The notes below the pieces were generated by a model. That model did no database searches. It worked only from the letters and a program-made list of their open reading frames with translations, and was not told where the DNA came from. Source: Odontesthes bonariensis (Eukaryota > Chordata > Actinopteri > Atheriniformes > Atherinopsidae). Taken from it: 64,000 nt of DNA. Both the position numbers and the translations under genes were made by a program. The DNA lies in assembly GCF_027942865.1 (NCBI RefSeq), contig NC_134516.1:23525822-23589821 (forward strand). The letters run 5' to 3'. Positions 49,401 to 62,478 of this stretch are shown in pieces. The number at the start of each line of letters is the position of its first letter. The first letter of the stretch is position 1.

Positions 49401-52400
49401 GGATTAATCAGTTCTGGGTGAACTATTGGTATATGGTATGTTCCCTGCTAACACACAATAAGTTGGCATTCACAAATTCAGATTACTGCATATGGAAAAA
49501 TAAAACACTGGCATCGCTCTTCTTTATCTCTCGCTGTTGGAGACGGGATGAACAGCACAACGCAGCTTCCGTTACACCCACGTGACAAATCTACCAAATA
49601 CACGTATGATCAAATATTTCTATCAGCTGAACATTAATGAATCAGTGTTGTTTTTGTGCGACTTAACAAAAAAATGGATCATAGTGAACCCCATACGTGC
49701 AGTTATTCTTAACGGTTATGTCATTAATCCTGGCTAAACAGATGGTAACCACTGACCGGATGTGATTAAAGAGATTCAAAATGTCACAATTAAGAGGTTT
49801 GGAAATTATATACAGTCACAGACGGGTAGGTTTTGATGATTTGTTGTTTTTGTTGCTGTTTAAGTGTAAAGGGAATTTTGTTTTACACCACCTTTTAATC
49901 ATCAGTTAAAGTCTGCCTCAGTGCTAAATGGAAACACAACAGCCCCACTGCTGCTAATGTATAAACCTCTAAATGGAAGTGGCCATAACTCATTAAACTG
50001 GGTGCCTGTTTCACCTGAAGTCGAGGCTGAAGTGGAAAGGGAGAACAAGAGCTAGTTTAGTGCCGAGGTTGTGATGGACAGGCAGTGTTTGCTTAACCGT
50101 TATTTAGACAAGAAAATGTGTTACAGCTTCATTTCTTTCCTGGAAAATTTGTTGAAAATAGGGTTTCAGTGTTGGCACATGAGCATTTGGTATCTCGCAC
50201 CATGTGCACAGGATTATGATATTATTTACTGGGGGAGCCGCAGAGAGGGAAGCAGCAAATATAAACATTAATAAACAATTTCTCAGCTTGTGCAGGGATT
50301 TTAACCGGCAACTTTTCAAAGGCAGGTGACAGTTTTGAGAACCTTTAAGATGTTTCACGAGACGCTAACCGTAAACCTCGGTCAAGAAATAGCCAAAAGT
50401 CTACCTGTTGCCTAAAACAACAGTCAGTCCCTCAGTTTTACATTTCTATTTCCACTTCTGTAAATAAGCAAAATATGAAAGTGTAAATAAGACATTTTGG
50501 AGGACTTGGAACAATAATTTCCCACTTTGATGGCTTCGTGTTAAGCTGGTTAATCTACATGTGTTTGATATGTTGTTTTAGCGCATTGCTCATAATGTTC
50601 CTCATTAGGCAAATACTCTGCAAGTCATGCAGTTTAATTTATGATCCACAATAAGTGTCTTTGGGCTGCTTCTCTAACCTCCATCCTGTGTAAACAACTT
50701 GTCTGTGTGGTTTCTGTTGCTCCAGTAGAAAGGTGAACCTCAGTGACTGCTGGGTTTTCAGAGATCAACACAGTCGGTCCTTAAAACAGAGCGAGCTGCA
50801 TGTTTGAAGTATTAAAAGTCAATATTTCTCCGTGACACAGACCTGCTTCACAGAGGAGCTCTATGTGCAACACAAGGCGTCCATTGAAGGCCGGTACGTG
50901 GGGGGGCAGGAGGTGGAGGTGCTGGTTTTGGGTTGTTGGGTAACCACTGCAGGCCTCCTTCCTGGTTATAGATTAATGGGGACCATTGAAAATGGTGGTT
51001 TTTAATTAATTAATAAAGACCAGTTGAGCTATGAGGGTGTCACATGAATTGTAGATTTATGACAGCGCCTGTTTCTGTGCCTCTGTCTGTTTATCACCAA
51101 GGTTACACAAAAACTACTGAGGAAGAACAAAGAATGTGCTCAAAATGGCTTCCTGACTTTAATTTGGTGTTCTTAGTAGTGAACATGCTGTCTAAAGACA
51201 CTTTTAGAGAAGAGCCCTAAAACCGTTCTGATATAGTTTCAAATTCTTGAAAGATGATATAGAATTTACTGTCGTATCCACTTGTTTCGGTGAAAGCTTG
51301 CAGGCTGCGTTTTTGCCCTCCTGAAGTCCACCATCCTCTTGAAAGCTGACCATCTTTCACCGGCCCTGGTTTGGCCCTCTCTCAGCTCTCCCCTGAGTCT
51401 CACTGTGCCTGCAATCTTTCAGCCGCGGCAGTGACAGCAGGGCTGTAAAAACAGAGCCGGAGGAGGTCATCTTGAAGTTTGCAGAGGAACGAGCCATTCG
51501 TCCTCTCAGGGGGTTTGGTACTCTGCTGTGGTGAGACTGAGGCTGAGAGAGATGAATATCCCGCTCCGTAAAAGTATGGGGATGAGGCCTGAAAGTGTTA
51601 TTTGTCTCCTATGCTCTGCTGGGCACACGGGAAGCTAAATGAGCCTGTCGGTTGTCAGTGTGTATGATTTATTGCAGCTATTACTTTCCGAATGATAGGT
51701 CACTCTTTCACCTTATCAGATTGGCAGCCACTTCTACAGCCAGGCCTGATTGCTGTCTCAGACGACAGCATGAAGACCTGTCATATTTCCAGCTTGTTAA
51801 CACAGACGGGTTGATTGTGGACGTCCACACAACGCTGCAACATGGTGTATATGCGTGAAAAATGATGTGCATCCATTTCATCCTTGCTAAACGGGCCTCT
51901 TCAGTGTTTAATTCTGATTTCTGCAACACCTGCTCTGTTTAGAACTCAAGGCTTGCTTTCTGTGTGACACTTTGCCTTTTTAAGAGGTGACACATTTCGG
52001 GTCGTAGATACAACCGATATCTTTATGGTATTTGTCTCAGCCGTCCCAGCAGCTTGCCACCAGCTGTGTTGCTTAAGCAAACATCACGAATGGGTAGCAA
52101 ACCAAAGACCTCAGAGGAATGAGGAAAAGAATGTATTTCAGCCGAGAGATTTGCAACAGTACACATAAATCAAATACTAATAGTCTTAAATGTTGTTTTA
52201 TTATAGTCTATAACAAAATACTGAGACATCCCAAAGTGGCTCTAGATGCAGAGGATTGTACAAATGCTGATCTGTCACCTTCAGAGTTTTCTGTTAGCTG
52301 TCAGAAATTACTCTGGAGGCATCTCTGGATTTAAGATAGAATCTTTTTGTTTGCCCGACACTTGGTCTCATCTGGAATCAAAATAATTTAAAAGGAACCT

Positions 52401-53496
52401 CGATACTTATTTTCATACCCACTGATAAATGTGTTAATGTAAACTGAACTTTTACTATAATGATTTATTTTACTATAATGTTTTTTTTTTAATCCGTTAA
52501 TTCTTTGTAGATTACCTTTGATTTATTAGTTATTCACCTGGTTTGTAACATGTTGAAAACCTGGAAAATTGTTCATATTTAAGATGTAAGAATAACATGA
52601 ACCAGACTTGGATTCAGAAAGAAAAGAGGTTTCACGCGGCTTCTACTGACACATTCAACCGAAAGCACAGTGAATCCCATGATAAAGCTATTTCTGTATA
52701 AATGCACTGGCGTTACACTCAAATTCATTATTCATCACCAATATTCAGAGCGGCCGCAGTCTTTTGTGTAACGAGTCACCGATGGTGGCTCCCTAAGATG
52801 TTAGTGTAGATGCTGGTGCGTCACCAGTTATGTCGGAGCTGAAGGGGATTTCTTCATTTAAAGAAGAGCAAAGAATGTGAAGGTTCAGATGGTTCATCCA
52901 ATCCTGTAAGTGCCTACGCTTTTCAAAACGCTGTCCATTGTCGGTTTTCCAGCTGTTTCAGCATAACGAACCATCATCAGCTCAAGTTACTTGGACTCAA
53001 AGAAAAACTGATTAGATTTTGATGGCGGACAGTCAAAGGACAAAATACTGTATGTTTTTGGCCAGAAGTCAAAAATCCATGTGCTACTTTTGCCAAAAAT
53101 TCCCACATGCTTTCATACTTTCATGGATGCATGGATAACAGATTCTGTATACCTCTGGGTCTGAAAAGTAAAGCCAACGCAGAAGTAGCTTAAACCTGCA
53201 CTCCTTCTAGTGGCCGGCAGAAGGGGACTCCTGTTGAAAAGTAGTCGCTTTGTGTAGAAGTTTATCAGGAAGTGACCCCACCTCTTACTCGGTTTGATTA
53301 CCTCAGCAAACATCTTTCTATTGAGCGTCAGATCAGTCTTGAGAATCGTTTTCTTCAGTAAAGCTGGAGGTCCTTTGTACTAAATTATGACGACATTTAG
53401 AGAAAAACAAAGAATACAATGTATAGTTTCTACATCGATTTTAATGTGGCTGCCACAAGTTGTTAATTGGTGTGATGGCGTAAAACCTGCTACATG
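46407..53496. other. gene-less stretch, no clear feature
   Basis: About 7 kb of AT-rich DNA with short poly-T and poly-A runs. I see no gene with linked exons. Two short open segments next to AG acceptors (48553-48633 and 51397-51534) are noted as findings only. Confidence 0.55.
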
Positions 53497-53500
53497 TTAA

Positions 53501-53828
53501 AGGGATAATCCGGAGTAAAATGCACTTTAGATCAATTTACGGGATGTTGGGAGTACATACGTTGAGTTGACATCAAAATCATGTCATTCGGATGTGTTTT
53601 GAGAATTTCGATTTGACCGTTTTTAGCCAAAAGTCGTTAGCCTGGAAGCGATGAGGGCATATCGTATCGCCGCTACAAAAACGCTATTTTTATACCTCTT
53701 CTACTGCTCCAAACAACATAACACTTACGTGGTAGTGAGTAGAGGGTCCCTAAAGCCAAACCGAAGTGTCCCGAGGTCTTCATGTGGTCGGATATAGAGT
53801 CCAGAATGAATTTAATCAAGCCAGGACC
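53501..53828. mobile_element. truncated second copy of MITE family B
   Basis: It is preceded by TTAA (53497-53500) and then follows the 35.5-kb copy closely, from GGGATAATCCGGAGTAAAATGC through the inner part to about AATTTAATCAAGCCAG. After that the right inverted repeat is missing. It keeps the GTTGAGTTGACATC stretch that the left arm of the first copy has lost. Confidence 0.88.
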
Positions 53829-56800
53829 TTTCTGGAAATGTGTCTGCTGCAGCTGCCGCTACAGACCGTGGTGAAGTTGGTTTGATATTGGATATTCGAC
53901 AGATATTCACAATAAGGAAATATGGTGTCTTTTTTTTTCCAATACCTCCCAAGCCTTGTGACCTAGTGAGTGTAGTACCAACCACACACACCTTTTTGTA
54001 CACCAATTGAATGCACACTCTATTTTATATTCATTTCTGTCGAATTTGCGTGTACCAATGCATGCAATTCATTTGCTTAATGTCAGCTACTGATAAACCG
54101 CTTCTTTTAAATGCTGGACCTGGTCACCAGTCATGATTTGGAACTAAATCTAAAATTGGGTCCCACACAGGGCAGAACATCCTTCTCTATTGAGGGAGTT
54201 AGCAGTTTGCTGTGCACAAACAAAAACTCACTACCCCTCCATCTCCCCCATCTCGCACTCTCACCCCTTTACCTTCCCCCGCCTCCCTGCACTTACTCTG
54301 GTCAGCGTGCCACTGTGAGTCCATGTGTAGCACGTTCTCCCTCGGGTGTTTTTCATACCTCTTCCCTACTCTCCCGCCATGTGAAGTGTTGGTATCTGTT
54401 CTGGTTTATCTACCAAATCTGCCTGTTGGTGATGGTGTGCAAGTAAGTTCTTTTGTTTAATTTTATTTCAGTATTTACAATGTTTTTGGTATAAATGAGC
54501 AGTCTATGGAAGCATGCACGTGTCCCTTGCAGAGGTTGTCTGTGTCAGTGCAGTTACTTCTTTTCTGGTCTTTTCCCTCTTTGTGTCTAACTCTCCTGTT
54601 TTTTAGTGCATGTCTGCCAGTTTGTCTGTTCCCGTTCATTAGACTAATTCCTCCTTAAATGATCTATGATATGACTCCTTCACGTCACCCACCTCCCTTT
54701 TTACGCTCATCCCTCTTTTATGTGTTGCCTTGGACACGGCAACATGTTTAGGTGTGTGATGGATGTTTCCTTTGTTCTGTTTGAGGCATGGAGTGTTAAA
54801 TTGGGCATGAGAAGAGTAGTGAGAGAGGTGAGGCAGGGGGCTTCCAACCTTGGATCAGTAGCCTCAGCATGGATTATGATGTTTCTCATTTTGCGATGGA
54901 CAGTGTTCTCAGGATGCTGAAGCTAATACCTCTGGAGAAGCAACAGCTGGTGCCTAAACATTTGCATGCAAAAATTCCAATTAGTCCCTTATTACTCCCA
55001 CAAATACAGGCTATTAATACTCCTTGTCGATACAAGGACTTGTGGTCAATTTGTGTGTTTTAAAAAAAAAAAAATAAAATTATATCTATATTTGCAAATA
55101 AACACAATATATCGAAACTTGTCATTAATGCCAAAAAAAAAATCTCAATTATCATCAAAAATAGAATTTGGTGGGTGATAAAGAGTAGGTTTCATGAGAA
55201 CAGTTCAATCATTTCATGGAGCAATCCTAAATTGCATTATTTTCTGTGTCTGCACTTTTAGTCCTGTTGAAGTCTCTGCAGAACAGTAATCCAGTTTAAA
55301 GTTCATGTCCACTCATTGATCTATTGTAGAATAACACACATCAAAGGGATTTCCAGTAGCTTGAAAAATGTTGGCCATTTGGATTTAAGCAGAACTGTAT
55401 CAAGACTGAAGTAACAGTTTGATCTCAGTTGTCACAGATCACCATGTGTCTGAAACAGGAAGCATCAGTCATGCAGTGTCAGGTTGTTTGAAATGGTTTA
55501 CCCTGACCCGGTGTTCAGAGATGGTCCTGAATGTTCTTGATGCCTGCTTTTTGTCCACTGATGTCTGTTCAGCATGTGAAGAAGTAGTTACTGCAGATTA
55601 GAGAGGCGTGGGTCAGAGTACATTTTGGCAACTTCACTTTGTGTTGTAACAGATGTATGAACTGTATGTGCCTTTTTAAATGAAATGCTGTTTGATATGT
55701 GACGTCATGCATGAGATGACTTTTTCTTTTTGTTTCCCCAAAGAATACTGTCCAAACAGTTCACTTCAACAGCTACATTGGGCATTATTTCTAAATGAAC
55801 CATTCTGCACAAGAATAAATTATATTTACTGTCGTTTTAAATTTTGGTTCACTATAACTGTTGGACAGAAACTAGCTTAGAACCTGCACTAATCTGTATT
55901 TGCCAGCAGTTTGGGGGTAGACATCAATCTAAATGAGTTAGAAGCCAAAGTAAAATGACAATTCCTTTAACTGTGGAAAAAAACACAACTTGTTGATTCA
56001 GTGTCTTGGAGATGATTCATTTATCTGTTTGTTTGTTTTTTCTTGTGCACAAATTTAAAAAAAAAAAAAAAAAAAAGACGAGAATAATTATTAGGCAAAA
56101 AAGTCTGCATTCAAGGCATTCTGCCACTTCTAACTTCCCCTCCGGGAGATTATTGTATATTTAAGTTGAGTGGAATGCACGGCACATATGTTGTCTTTAA
56201 GTTATTTGAATGGTAAGATTATGCTGTGGTTATAAAATCCAGATTTTATTAGAGCAGAGCGACAGTCGGGAAATGCTATAAGTGACCACATATTGACACG
56301 AAGTCTTAACTGGCTGCTTTTCAATCCCAGTTTCCAGCACATTTAGCTGCTGCACAAAAGCAGAAGAAATTATCAATGAATGAGAGCAACTTTATTTGGA
56401 ATTAGACTGTATTATTATACACTTCGTCTTTACTGTATTTACAAAAAGATGGAACTTTGGAGCATGTGCAGAGGGCTTGATCTATAAATGTGTTTGTCCG
56501 GTTTCGAGAATCTTGATTTTATATAATTCTTTTTGAACTAACATGTTTACATGACGGTCTTGGTCAGACTAACATAATAATTTATAATGATTTATTATAA
56601 AATATCCAACATTCAGCGTTTAATTCGGGGAGTATAAAACAAAAAAATATACTATACAGATCGGTTAGATCCACATGGATGCGATAATGTGCACTTGAAT
56701 TGGTGGTGAAATGGTGGTTTCTGACACTTTTCTAGGTTTGAATGAAAATTCAAAGTATCCTGCCTCAAGATGCAGCATCTGATACATTAACTACCAAAGT

Positions 56801-58660
56801 CCAGCAAATTCATATATTTCTCTTTTTTTTTTTTTTTTTTTTAAGTTTTAAGACAAAGTTTTTAGGATTTAATCTGATGACCCTTATTAATCCTCATTTT
56901 ATGACCTTTACCTTTAACTTTTAATTCAGACAACCAAATGCACTTTGAGGTATTTTTATCTGTCCTTGGGGACAATGTCCCTTGAAGCCAAAGTCGTAGA
57001 TGCTTTTGCACATTTAATGCTTATAATCCATGCCCACCATACATTTAAATAGAATTTGTTTTCCTTCTCATTTGGTTCTGGTTTCCATCAACTTCTTTGC
57101 AAGGTTTTTGGCACTATCTCACTGAAAATGCTGAAATGTTTAATACAAAAAGATGAACTGTAGGATAGAAATAGTGATCATAGCCATCACTCATGCAGAA
57201 ATAATGATCAGCACAATTTTAACGATCTCAACAACTGCTTAATGGGTAAGACTAAAATCTTCTTGGTTAGAAATGGGAAATAAATTTGCCTCATGTACTT
57301 AAAATTCAACCGTCTTTGATTTTTTTTTTTTTATGTTGCTCGGAATGGACTAACAGACCATTCATTTTCAATTACGTCCACTGACAGACGGTTTTCTTTC
57401 AAGCGAGATTGCGGTATTGACAGGGACAGATTGCTGCATTTGGTTAAACATCCTGATTGTGTCATTTATTTCAGAAACCAAAAGAAATTGCGTTCATGAG
57501 AAGAGGACTGATGGAGGAGCGCAGGGAGATGGGATGGGATCAGTGCAGCTGTGTCCCTCTTTAAGATTCCTGCTCTCTACCTCCTCTTGCCAGAGCCAAA
57601 CCGGCATCATTAGGTTTGGCACACTACCCGAGCGGCCATTGTTGGGGCAGCCATGGCACGTTAGTGTGTCTTTTTAACTGTGGCTAAACTCAGTCTATTC
57701 ACTTGTAAAAGAGAGCAGCCATTGGCAGATAGTTGGCAGGTTGCACAGAGAGGCCATTCACCCCGGTAGGAAGGAGCTGAGAACACTGCCTCGGAAATGG
57801 TCCTCTCTGAATATTTTGATGGAGAGACTTTGTGTGTCTTCTTAAAGTCGGTTTGCTTCAACAAATCTCCATGAACTGACTTCACTGGTGATTAATATCG
57901 CTACTCTTTTTAGTTGAGGGCTTGCTTGCTGTAAAGTTGGAGCTGCAGGCAGGAAGAGAATTTTAGGAATCTCCTTTGGGTGTTCAGTAAGCCTTTTTTT
58001 TTAAGATTGGAGTTTAGAATCCCAGGTTTTCGGGAGTAGAGAGGTGAGTGGGAGTTCACTGTTTCCTTTCATGATATTTGGACTGAGTCCAAGGATTGGT
58101 GTAAACAAGAGGGTGATATACAAGGGTCAGATGCTGGACCCCCTCTTTTTATATTTGATGCCTGGGAGGAACAAATTGCAGGGCTTCTGAATGAACAAAT
58201 GATTACTTGTAATTATTTCTCCTGTCATACATCGCCTCACTGAAGAGGATTTGTCTGGATTTTAATGAAGCACACTTAACGTGTACACCAATGTCTCAGC
58301 ATGCTCCTTTTGTAGCCTGTGCAGTATACTTGTGGAAGCACTATAATGCATTTCCAAAGCTTTCTGGAAAAAGCAGTGCACCATTTGCAGTCATATCGCA
58401 GAATACATATAATTATCTCTGATAGCTGTTTTGTAAGACGTGAGAGAATAACCCACCCTGACAGAAAAAGGCGCCGCGCCTCCTCACTGTCAGTTGTCAA
58501 GCTCAGACCACAAAAGAGGTTCATCCACGCCTTACTCTTCCCTTCCTCAAATCTACTCTTTTATAAATAAGCAGCAGGTAGTTATCCAAGTGAGGGAGGG
58601 GGGTGGTGATGAAGACGGTGGTTATAACCATATGTACTTCTACATTTCTGGAAAAGTCAC
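53829..58660. other. gene-less stretch, no clear feature
   Basis: AT-rich non-coding DNA with poly-A/T runs (near 55063, 56056 and 56822). A GC-richer patch at about 57480-57665 contains a GCCAAACC/GGTTTGGC palindrome and may be a regulatory element. No recognisable coding exon. Confidence 0.5.
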
Positions 58661-58671
58661 AACACTGTGGG

Positions 58672-60500
58672 AAATGTAAATAAAAGCCGAACATAATGAT
58701 TTGCAAATAATTAAAACCCCTAAAAGACAATACATTAGTCTTTGAAGCTATGAAATTGTATTGTTTTTTGTTTTTTTTTAGTATATATCCAACATGCAGA
58801 TATTTTTCACCTAATTTTGACCAATTGTAGATGCTGATTCATTTATGTCTCAGATGTCTGTGCGAGAGTGAACATTACCACTATCTGGTTTCTGAGCAGG
58901 GACATGTTCAGTACGATTTGTCCACTCACTCGGTCTGTTTTGCTCAAACACAGAAGTCAGGCTATTTACTGAGGGACCACCATTTGCAGCCCCTGATCTA
59001 TTCATGTAGATAGGTTCAGATGGTGCTTCCCGTGATTGGGTTTCTTTTGACCGTGATTCAAATGTGTCAGTTATGTTGGACGGAGGCATCTTATCTTCTT
59101 GTGTAGTAGGATGTGTCTCTGGAGAAGATAACGTCTTGACTGGCATTTGATGTGGTAGTTGTGCAGAGGACTGTCTCTGAATAGAGAATTTAACTTTTGC
59201 CATAAATATTTCTGCTTTTTTCTGCCATGTAGTCAAGGTGTCAAATAATGCCGATCCCAAAGAGCGGGATTTACATGTTTTCCACCCATTGATCATTTTT
59301 TGTGACATATTCCAATGTTTTCAAATGTGTTTATACTTTACGTATCAGCATTCAATGTGACCATCAGACAGTAAATTTATACTTTGATTTTTACTGATCA
59401 GGGGACATCTTAATTCAGACAACTTAATTTAGCTTGTCCAATGTGCAGAAATTTCACATATATTCATATATAAGAGGTTTTTCTGCTCACCTTTTTTCTC
59501 GGGCGCCTGAACAAAGTGACCCCCTCAATCAGCTCCAGCAGTCCTCCAATTCACGGGGTCGCGGCACCAGCTGTTAGACCCGATTCTTTACATTGGAAGC
59601 CCAAGAACAAGCTGGAGGAATCTTAAGTTAAACAAAGTATTTATTCGTGGTCACATGTGAAGTTTAGCCGTGCTGAACTCGGAGAGACAGAGCCCTCGCA
59701 GGGCCTCCATCAGAGAGAGCCCCGATATCTGGACACATTTCATATTTATGTCCACCTTTATCTCACAGAGGTTGTACCTACATTTGACGACGCATCATTG
59801 AATACTTACTCATGCTGTGAGCAGGCCATCCACCGTCTTTGTCATGTTCTTTGGATGTGATAAGCGATGTGTGTGAGTGTTGTTTCAGGCGTGCATCTAC
59901 TGTACCAGACCTATCTGTCCTAAGAGCCGCTTTATCTGACCCAGTTATTTTATCCCGCTACGTCATCTTAAAGTGTTGGACATACATTTGCGTTGTATGA
60001 GCAGAGTGTAACGTACAAACTAGGAACAAAGATTATCTAGAGAACTACAGAATATGAATACATAAAGTCTAAGAATAAAGCCAATTTATAACATTATCAA
60101 ACCTCTTCTGTAGGGTAACTGACATCTTTTAACTTAAACTCGTATAGTCGAGGCCAAAGTATACTGAGCCACTGGAAAAAATACATTTAAAAACCATGAT
60201 ATGTTTACTTTATATGACGTTTTTAAGCGACACTGTAAACAACTTTAACAAGCCCAACTTAGATTCTCCTCCCCTCATGAAAAATGTGAAATTAGTCACA
60301 GCCAGGCCAAATTTGACCTTATCTGCATGTCAAGTCTTTTTCAGCTGATGCCAGTGACGCACTGATATCATCATGCATCCTTTCTCAGCTATAATCTGAT
60401 CCAAGTAACTAAATGAATGTAATTAGAAAATATTTAAAGTTATATGTAGGGTTTAAATGATTTGTGAATCATTGCATTCTGTTTTTATAGACTTTTTTTT
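58672..60500. mobile_element. possible DNA transposon: inverted ends 1.8 kb apart
   Basis: A segment at 58672-58725 (TAAATAAAAGCCGAACATAA, then TGATTTGCAAAT) and one at 60446-60500 are inverted and about 75 percent alike by eye. They resemble the terminal part of an abundant teleost DNA repeat whose ends contain ATGATTTGCAAATCATT. The inside holds the LTR-like sequence listed separately, which may be a later insertion. Family not determined. Confidence 0.4.
58850..60030 (-). mobile_element. probable LTR retroelement fragment (one LTR, primer site, leader, gag-like ORF)
   Basis: Read on the minus strand: AATAAA at 59645-59640, then about 70 nt to an LTR-like end TCTAACA (end at 59572), two bases, then TGGTGCCGCGACCCCGTG (59569-59552). 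This resembles a primer-binding site; tRNA-His is the closest match I can recall. A leader with an AAG/GTGAGC splice donor follows, then a 152-codon open frame (59308-58850) rich in S, T, P, K and Q, as in N-terminal gag regions. The outer LTR edge (near 60030) is uncertain; pol and env are absent. It is an old, incomplete copy. LTR retrotransposon versus endogenous retrovirus is undecided. Confidence 0.5.
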
Positions 60501-61261
60501 TTAAATGAGGGATGGAAGAGAAATTCACACTAATCTCTCTGGATTTAGCAGTACTCTATTTTAGGGAGTTTGAATCAAAGTCTGTACTCTGTCCAGACAT
60601 CTATTAATGTGTCACAACATCTCTGTTCAGTTGCTGAACTAAAGGAAATACTCTGGAGGCAACAGCTTTAGAGTTCTTCTAAACTTCAGCAGGTAGGGGT
60701 TGTGAACTGATTAATCAAGTCGCAAAGCATGAAAAATCTTTCTGAAAAGTCTTTTTTTTTTTTTCATTATTTTCACATTTATTTCTATGACCGAAAAAGA
60801 ATATAATTACATAATCTGAGGGAGGAAAAAAAAAAGAAAGACATCATCTGTCGACCTAATGCAATGAATCATAATGAGCCGTAATTTTCTCAATAGGCTT
60901 AAAGCCCTTAAAGGACTAAATGAAGATAATTAATGTCCACAATGTGGGAGAAAGCCTCAAGACCGTAGCAGTGTTCTCAGGTAGCCATTTCCTCAGTTTG
61001 AAATGTATTTAGGAAATCGCTACTAGCAGGAACGGTGAACCCAAAAGCAGAAGTCTGGAAGACTTAGAAATCTCTCTGAACTTATTAATCAATTAAGTGC
61101 AAATCAAAGCCTCGGTTTGACTATGAAACACCTCGAGGGAGATTTATCAGATACTGCAGTGGTGATGCACTGTGTGTAATCACACTAAACTAAATCCAAA
61201 TTAACATGTTTTTTTTTTGTTTTTTTTAATGTTGAAGTTAAAATACAACTGTTTTTGGTCA
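60501..61261. other. no feature seen
   Basis: AT-rich non-coding DNA with poly-T and poly-A runs; no gene or complete repeat recognised. Confidence 0.5.
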
Positions 61262-61620
61262 GAATTAATCAAATCAAATTTATTTATATAGCAAATTTCA
61301 TGTACAAACAATTCAAAGTACTTTACATAAAATAAATAAAAGCATTGCAGCAGGGAGTGCAAGAAGCATTAAAAATACATAAAAGAATATAAAGAGAAAC
61401 AAATAAAATAATTTAAATGAATTTAAAAACAAGCAACAGTCTAGATAAGCTAAAAGATATTTCATGCATAGACACATGAGAACAGAAATGTCTTTAACCT
61501 GGATTATAAAAATGTCTCCATTTGGTGAAAGTTTAATCTCCACTGGCAGTGTGTTCCACTTGTTGGCAGCATAACAGCTAAATGCAGCTTCTCCATGTTT
61601 TAACTGACATTTCAGAGCAC
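61262..61620. repeat. dispersed teleost repeat (AATTTATTTATATAGCA type)
   Basis: It starts AATCAAATCAAATTTATTTA and continues through CATTGCAGCAGGGAGTGCAA, AGATATTTCATGCATAGACA and ATCTCCACTGGCAGTGTGTT. I recognise this order from a very common teleost interspersed repeat. Its class is uncertain, and the 3' limit is approximate because the sequence drifts after about 61600. Confidence 0.65.
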
Positions 61621-62458
61621 ACCTCTGCAGGAGAAGGGTGGATCAGTTATGCTTTAGGCTTGTTTTGCAGCCAGCTGCACGGTGAGCGTTTCACTGGCAG
61701 AGAGAACAATGGATTCAGCAAGTGCTTTTGGACCAGATGGTTGGAGAATCTCTCTGAGGGTGATGAGAACTGCGGAGATCCGTAAATGACAAAATATAGT
61801 ACAATCATGGGCATTCACACTTTGGTTGCATTCGCACTACATATAGAAACTAAACTGTGTACTTTCCAGTGCTGTGTTCATGTATCTACTCTGAGGCAGA
61901 AGCTAAAAAATACCCTACAAATACACGCAAAGAGAGTATAATTTGATGTAAATGCATCGGGGTAACACTTTAACCTCTTCACCATACAGGGGTGAATATT
62001 TATGGAAACTTCTGGAAGTCATGTGGAGTGATAAATGTCAAAGTAAAGTAACGGCAGATGAAGTGTCTATATATGGAAACTGGTTTTAACAAGGAGATGA
62101 GCAGAGCTGATTCTGTGATAGGAATTTGTTTACGTTTGAGGAGATGATGGACAACAGACCCCTCTCTCAAGGTGAAGACACCTTTAATGACTTATAGTCT
62201 ATATATGGTGATTACTTTGACCATCCTGACTTCTTATCAGGATCAGGAAAGGCTTGTTTGTTGTGTAAAGTGCTTTTTCCATGTTGTAACTTACTTACTT
62301 GATAAAATAAATGCTCACATGCATGTTGCAGAATGATATAGTGTAGACGGATGTATTGAGTTTTATGCGGAATGGCTCCTAGCGGCAGGCGTCTGGGTTA
62401 AAATCTTGGCAGGATTCCTCCTGGGTGGAGGTCACATGTTTGCTTCGTGTTACTGCAG
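61621..62458. other. no feature seen
   Basis: Non-coding; only short random open frames. Confidence 0.5.
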
Positions 62459-62478
62459 CCCCCCCCCCCCCCCCCCCC
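62459..62478. repeat. 20-nt poly-C run
   Basis: Uninterrupted C homopolymer in gene-less DNA. Confidence 0.95.
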
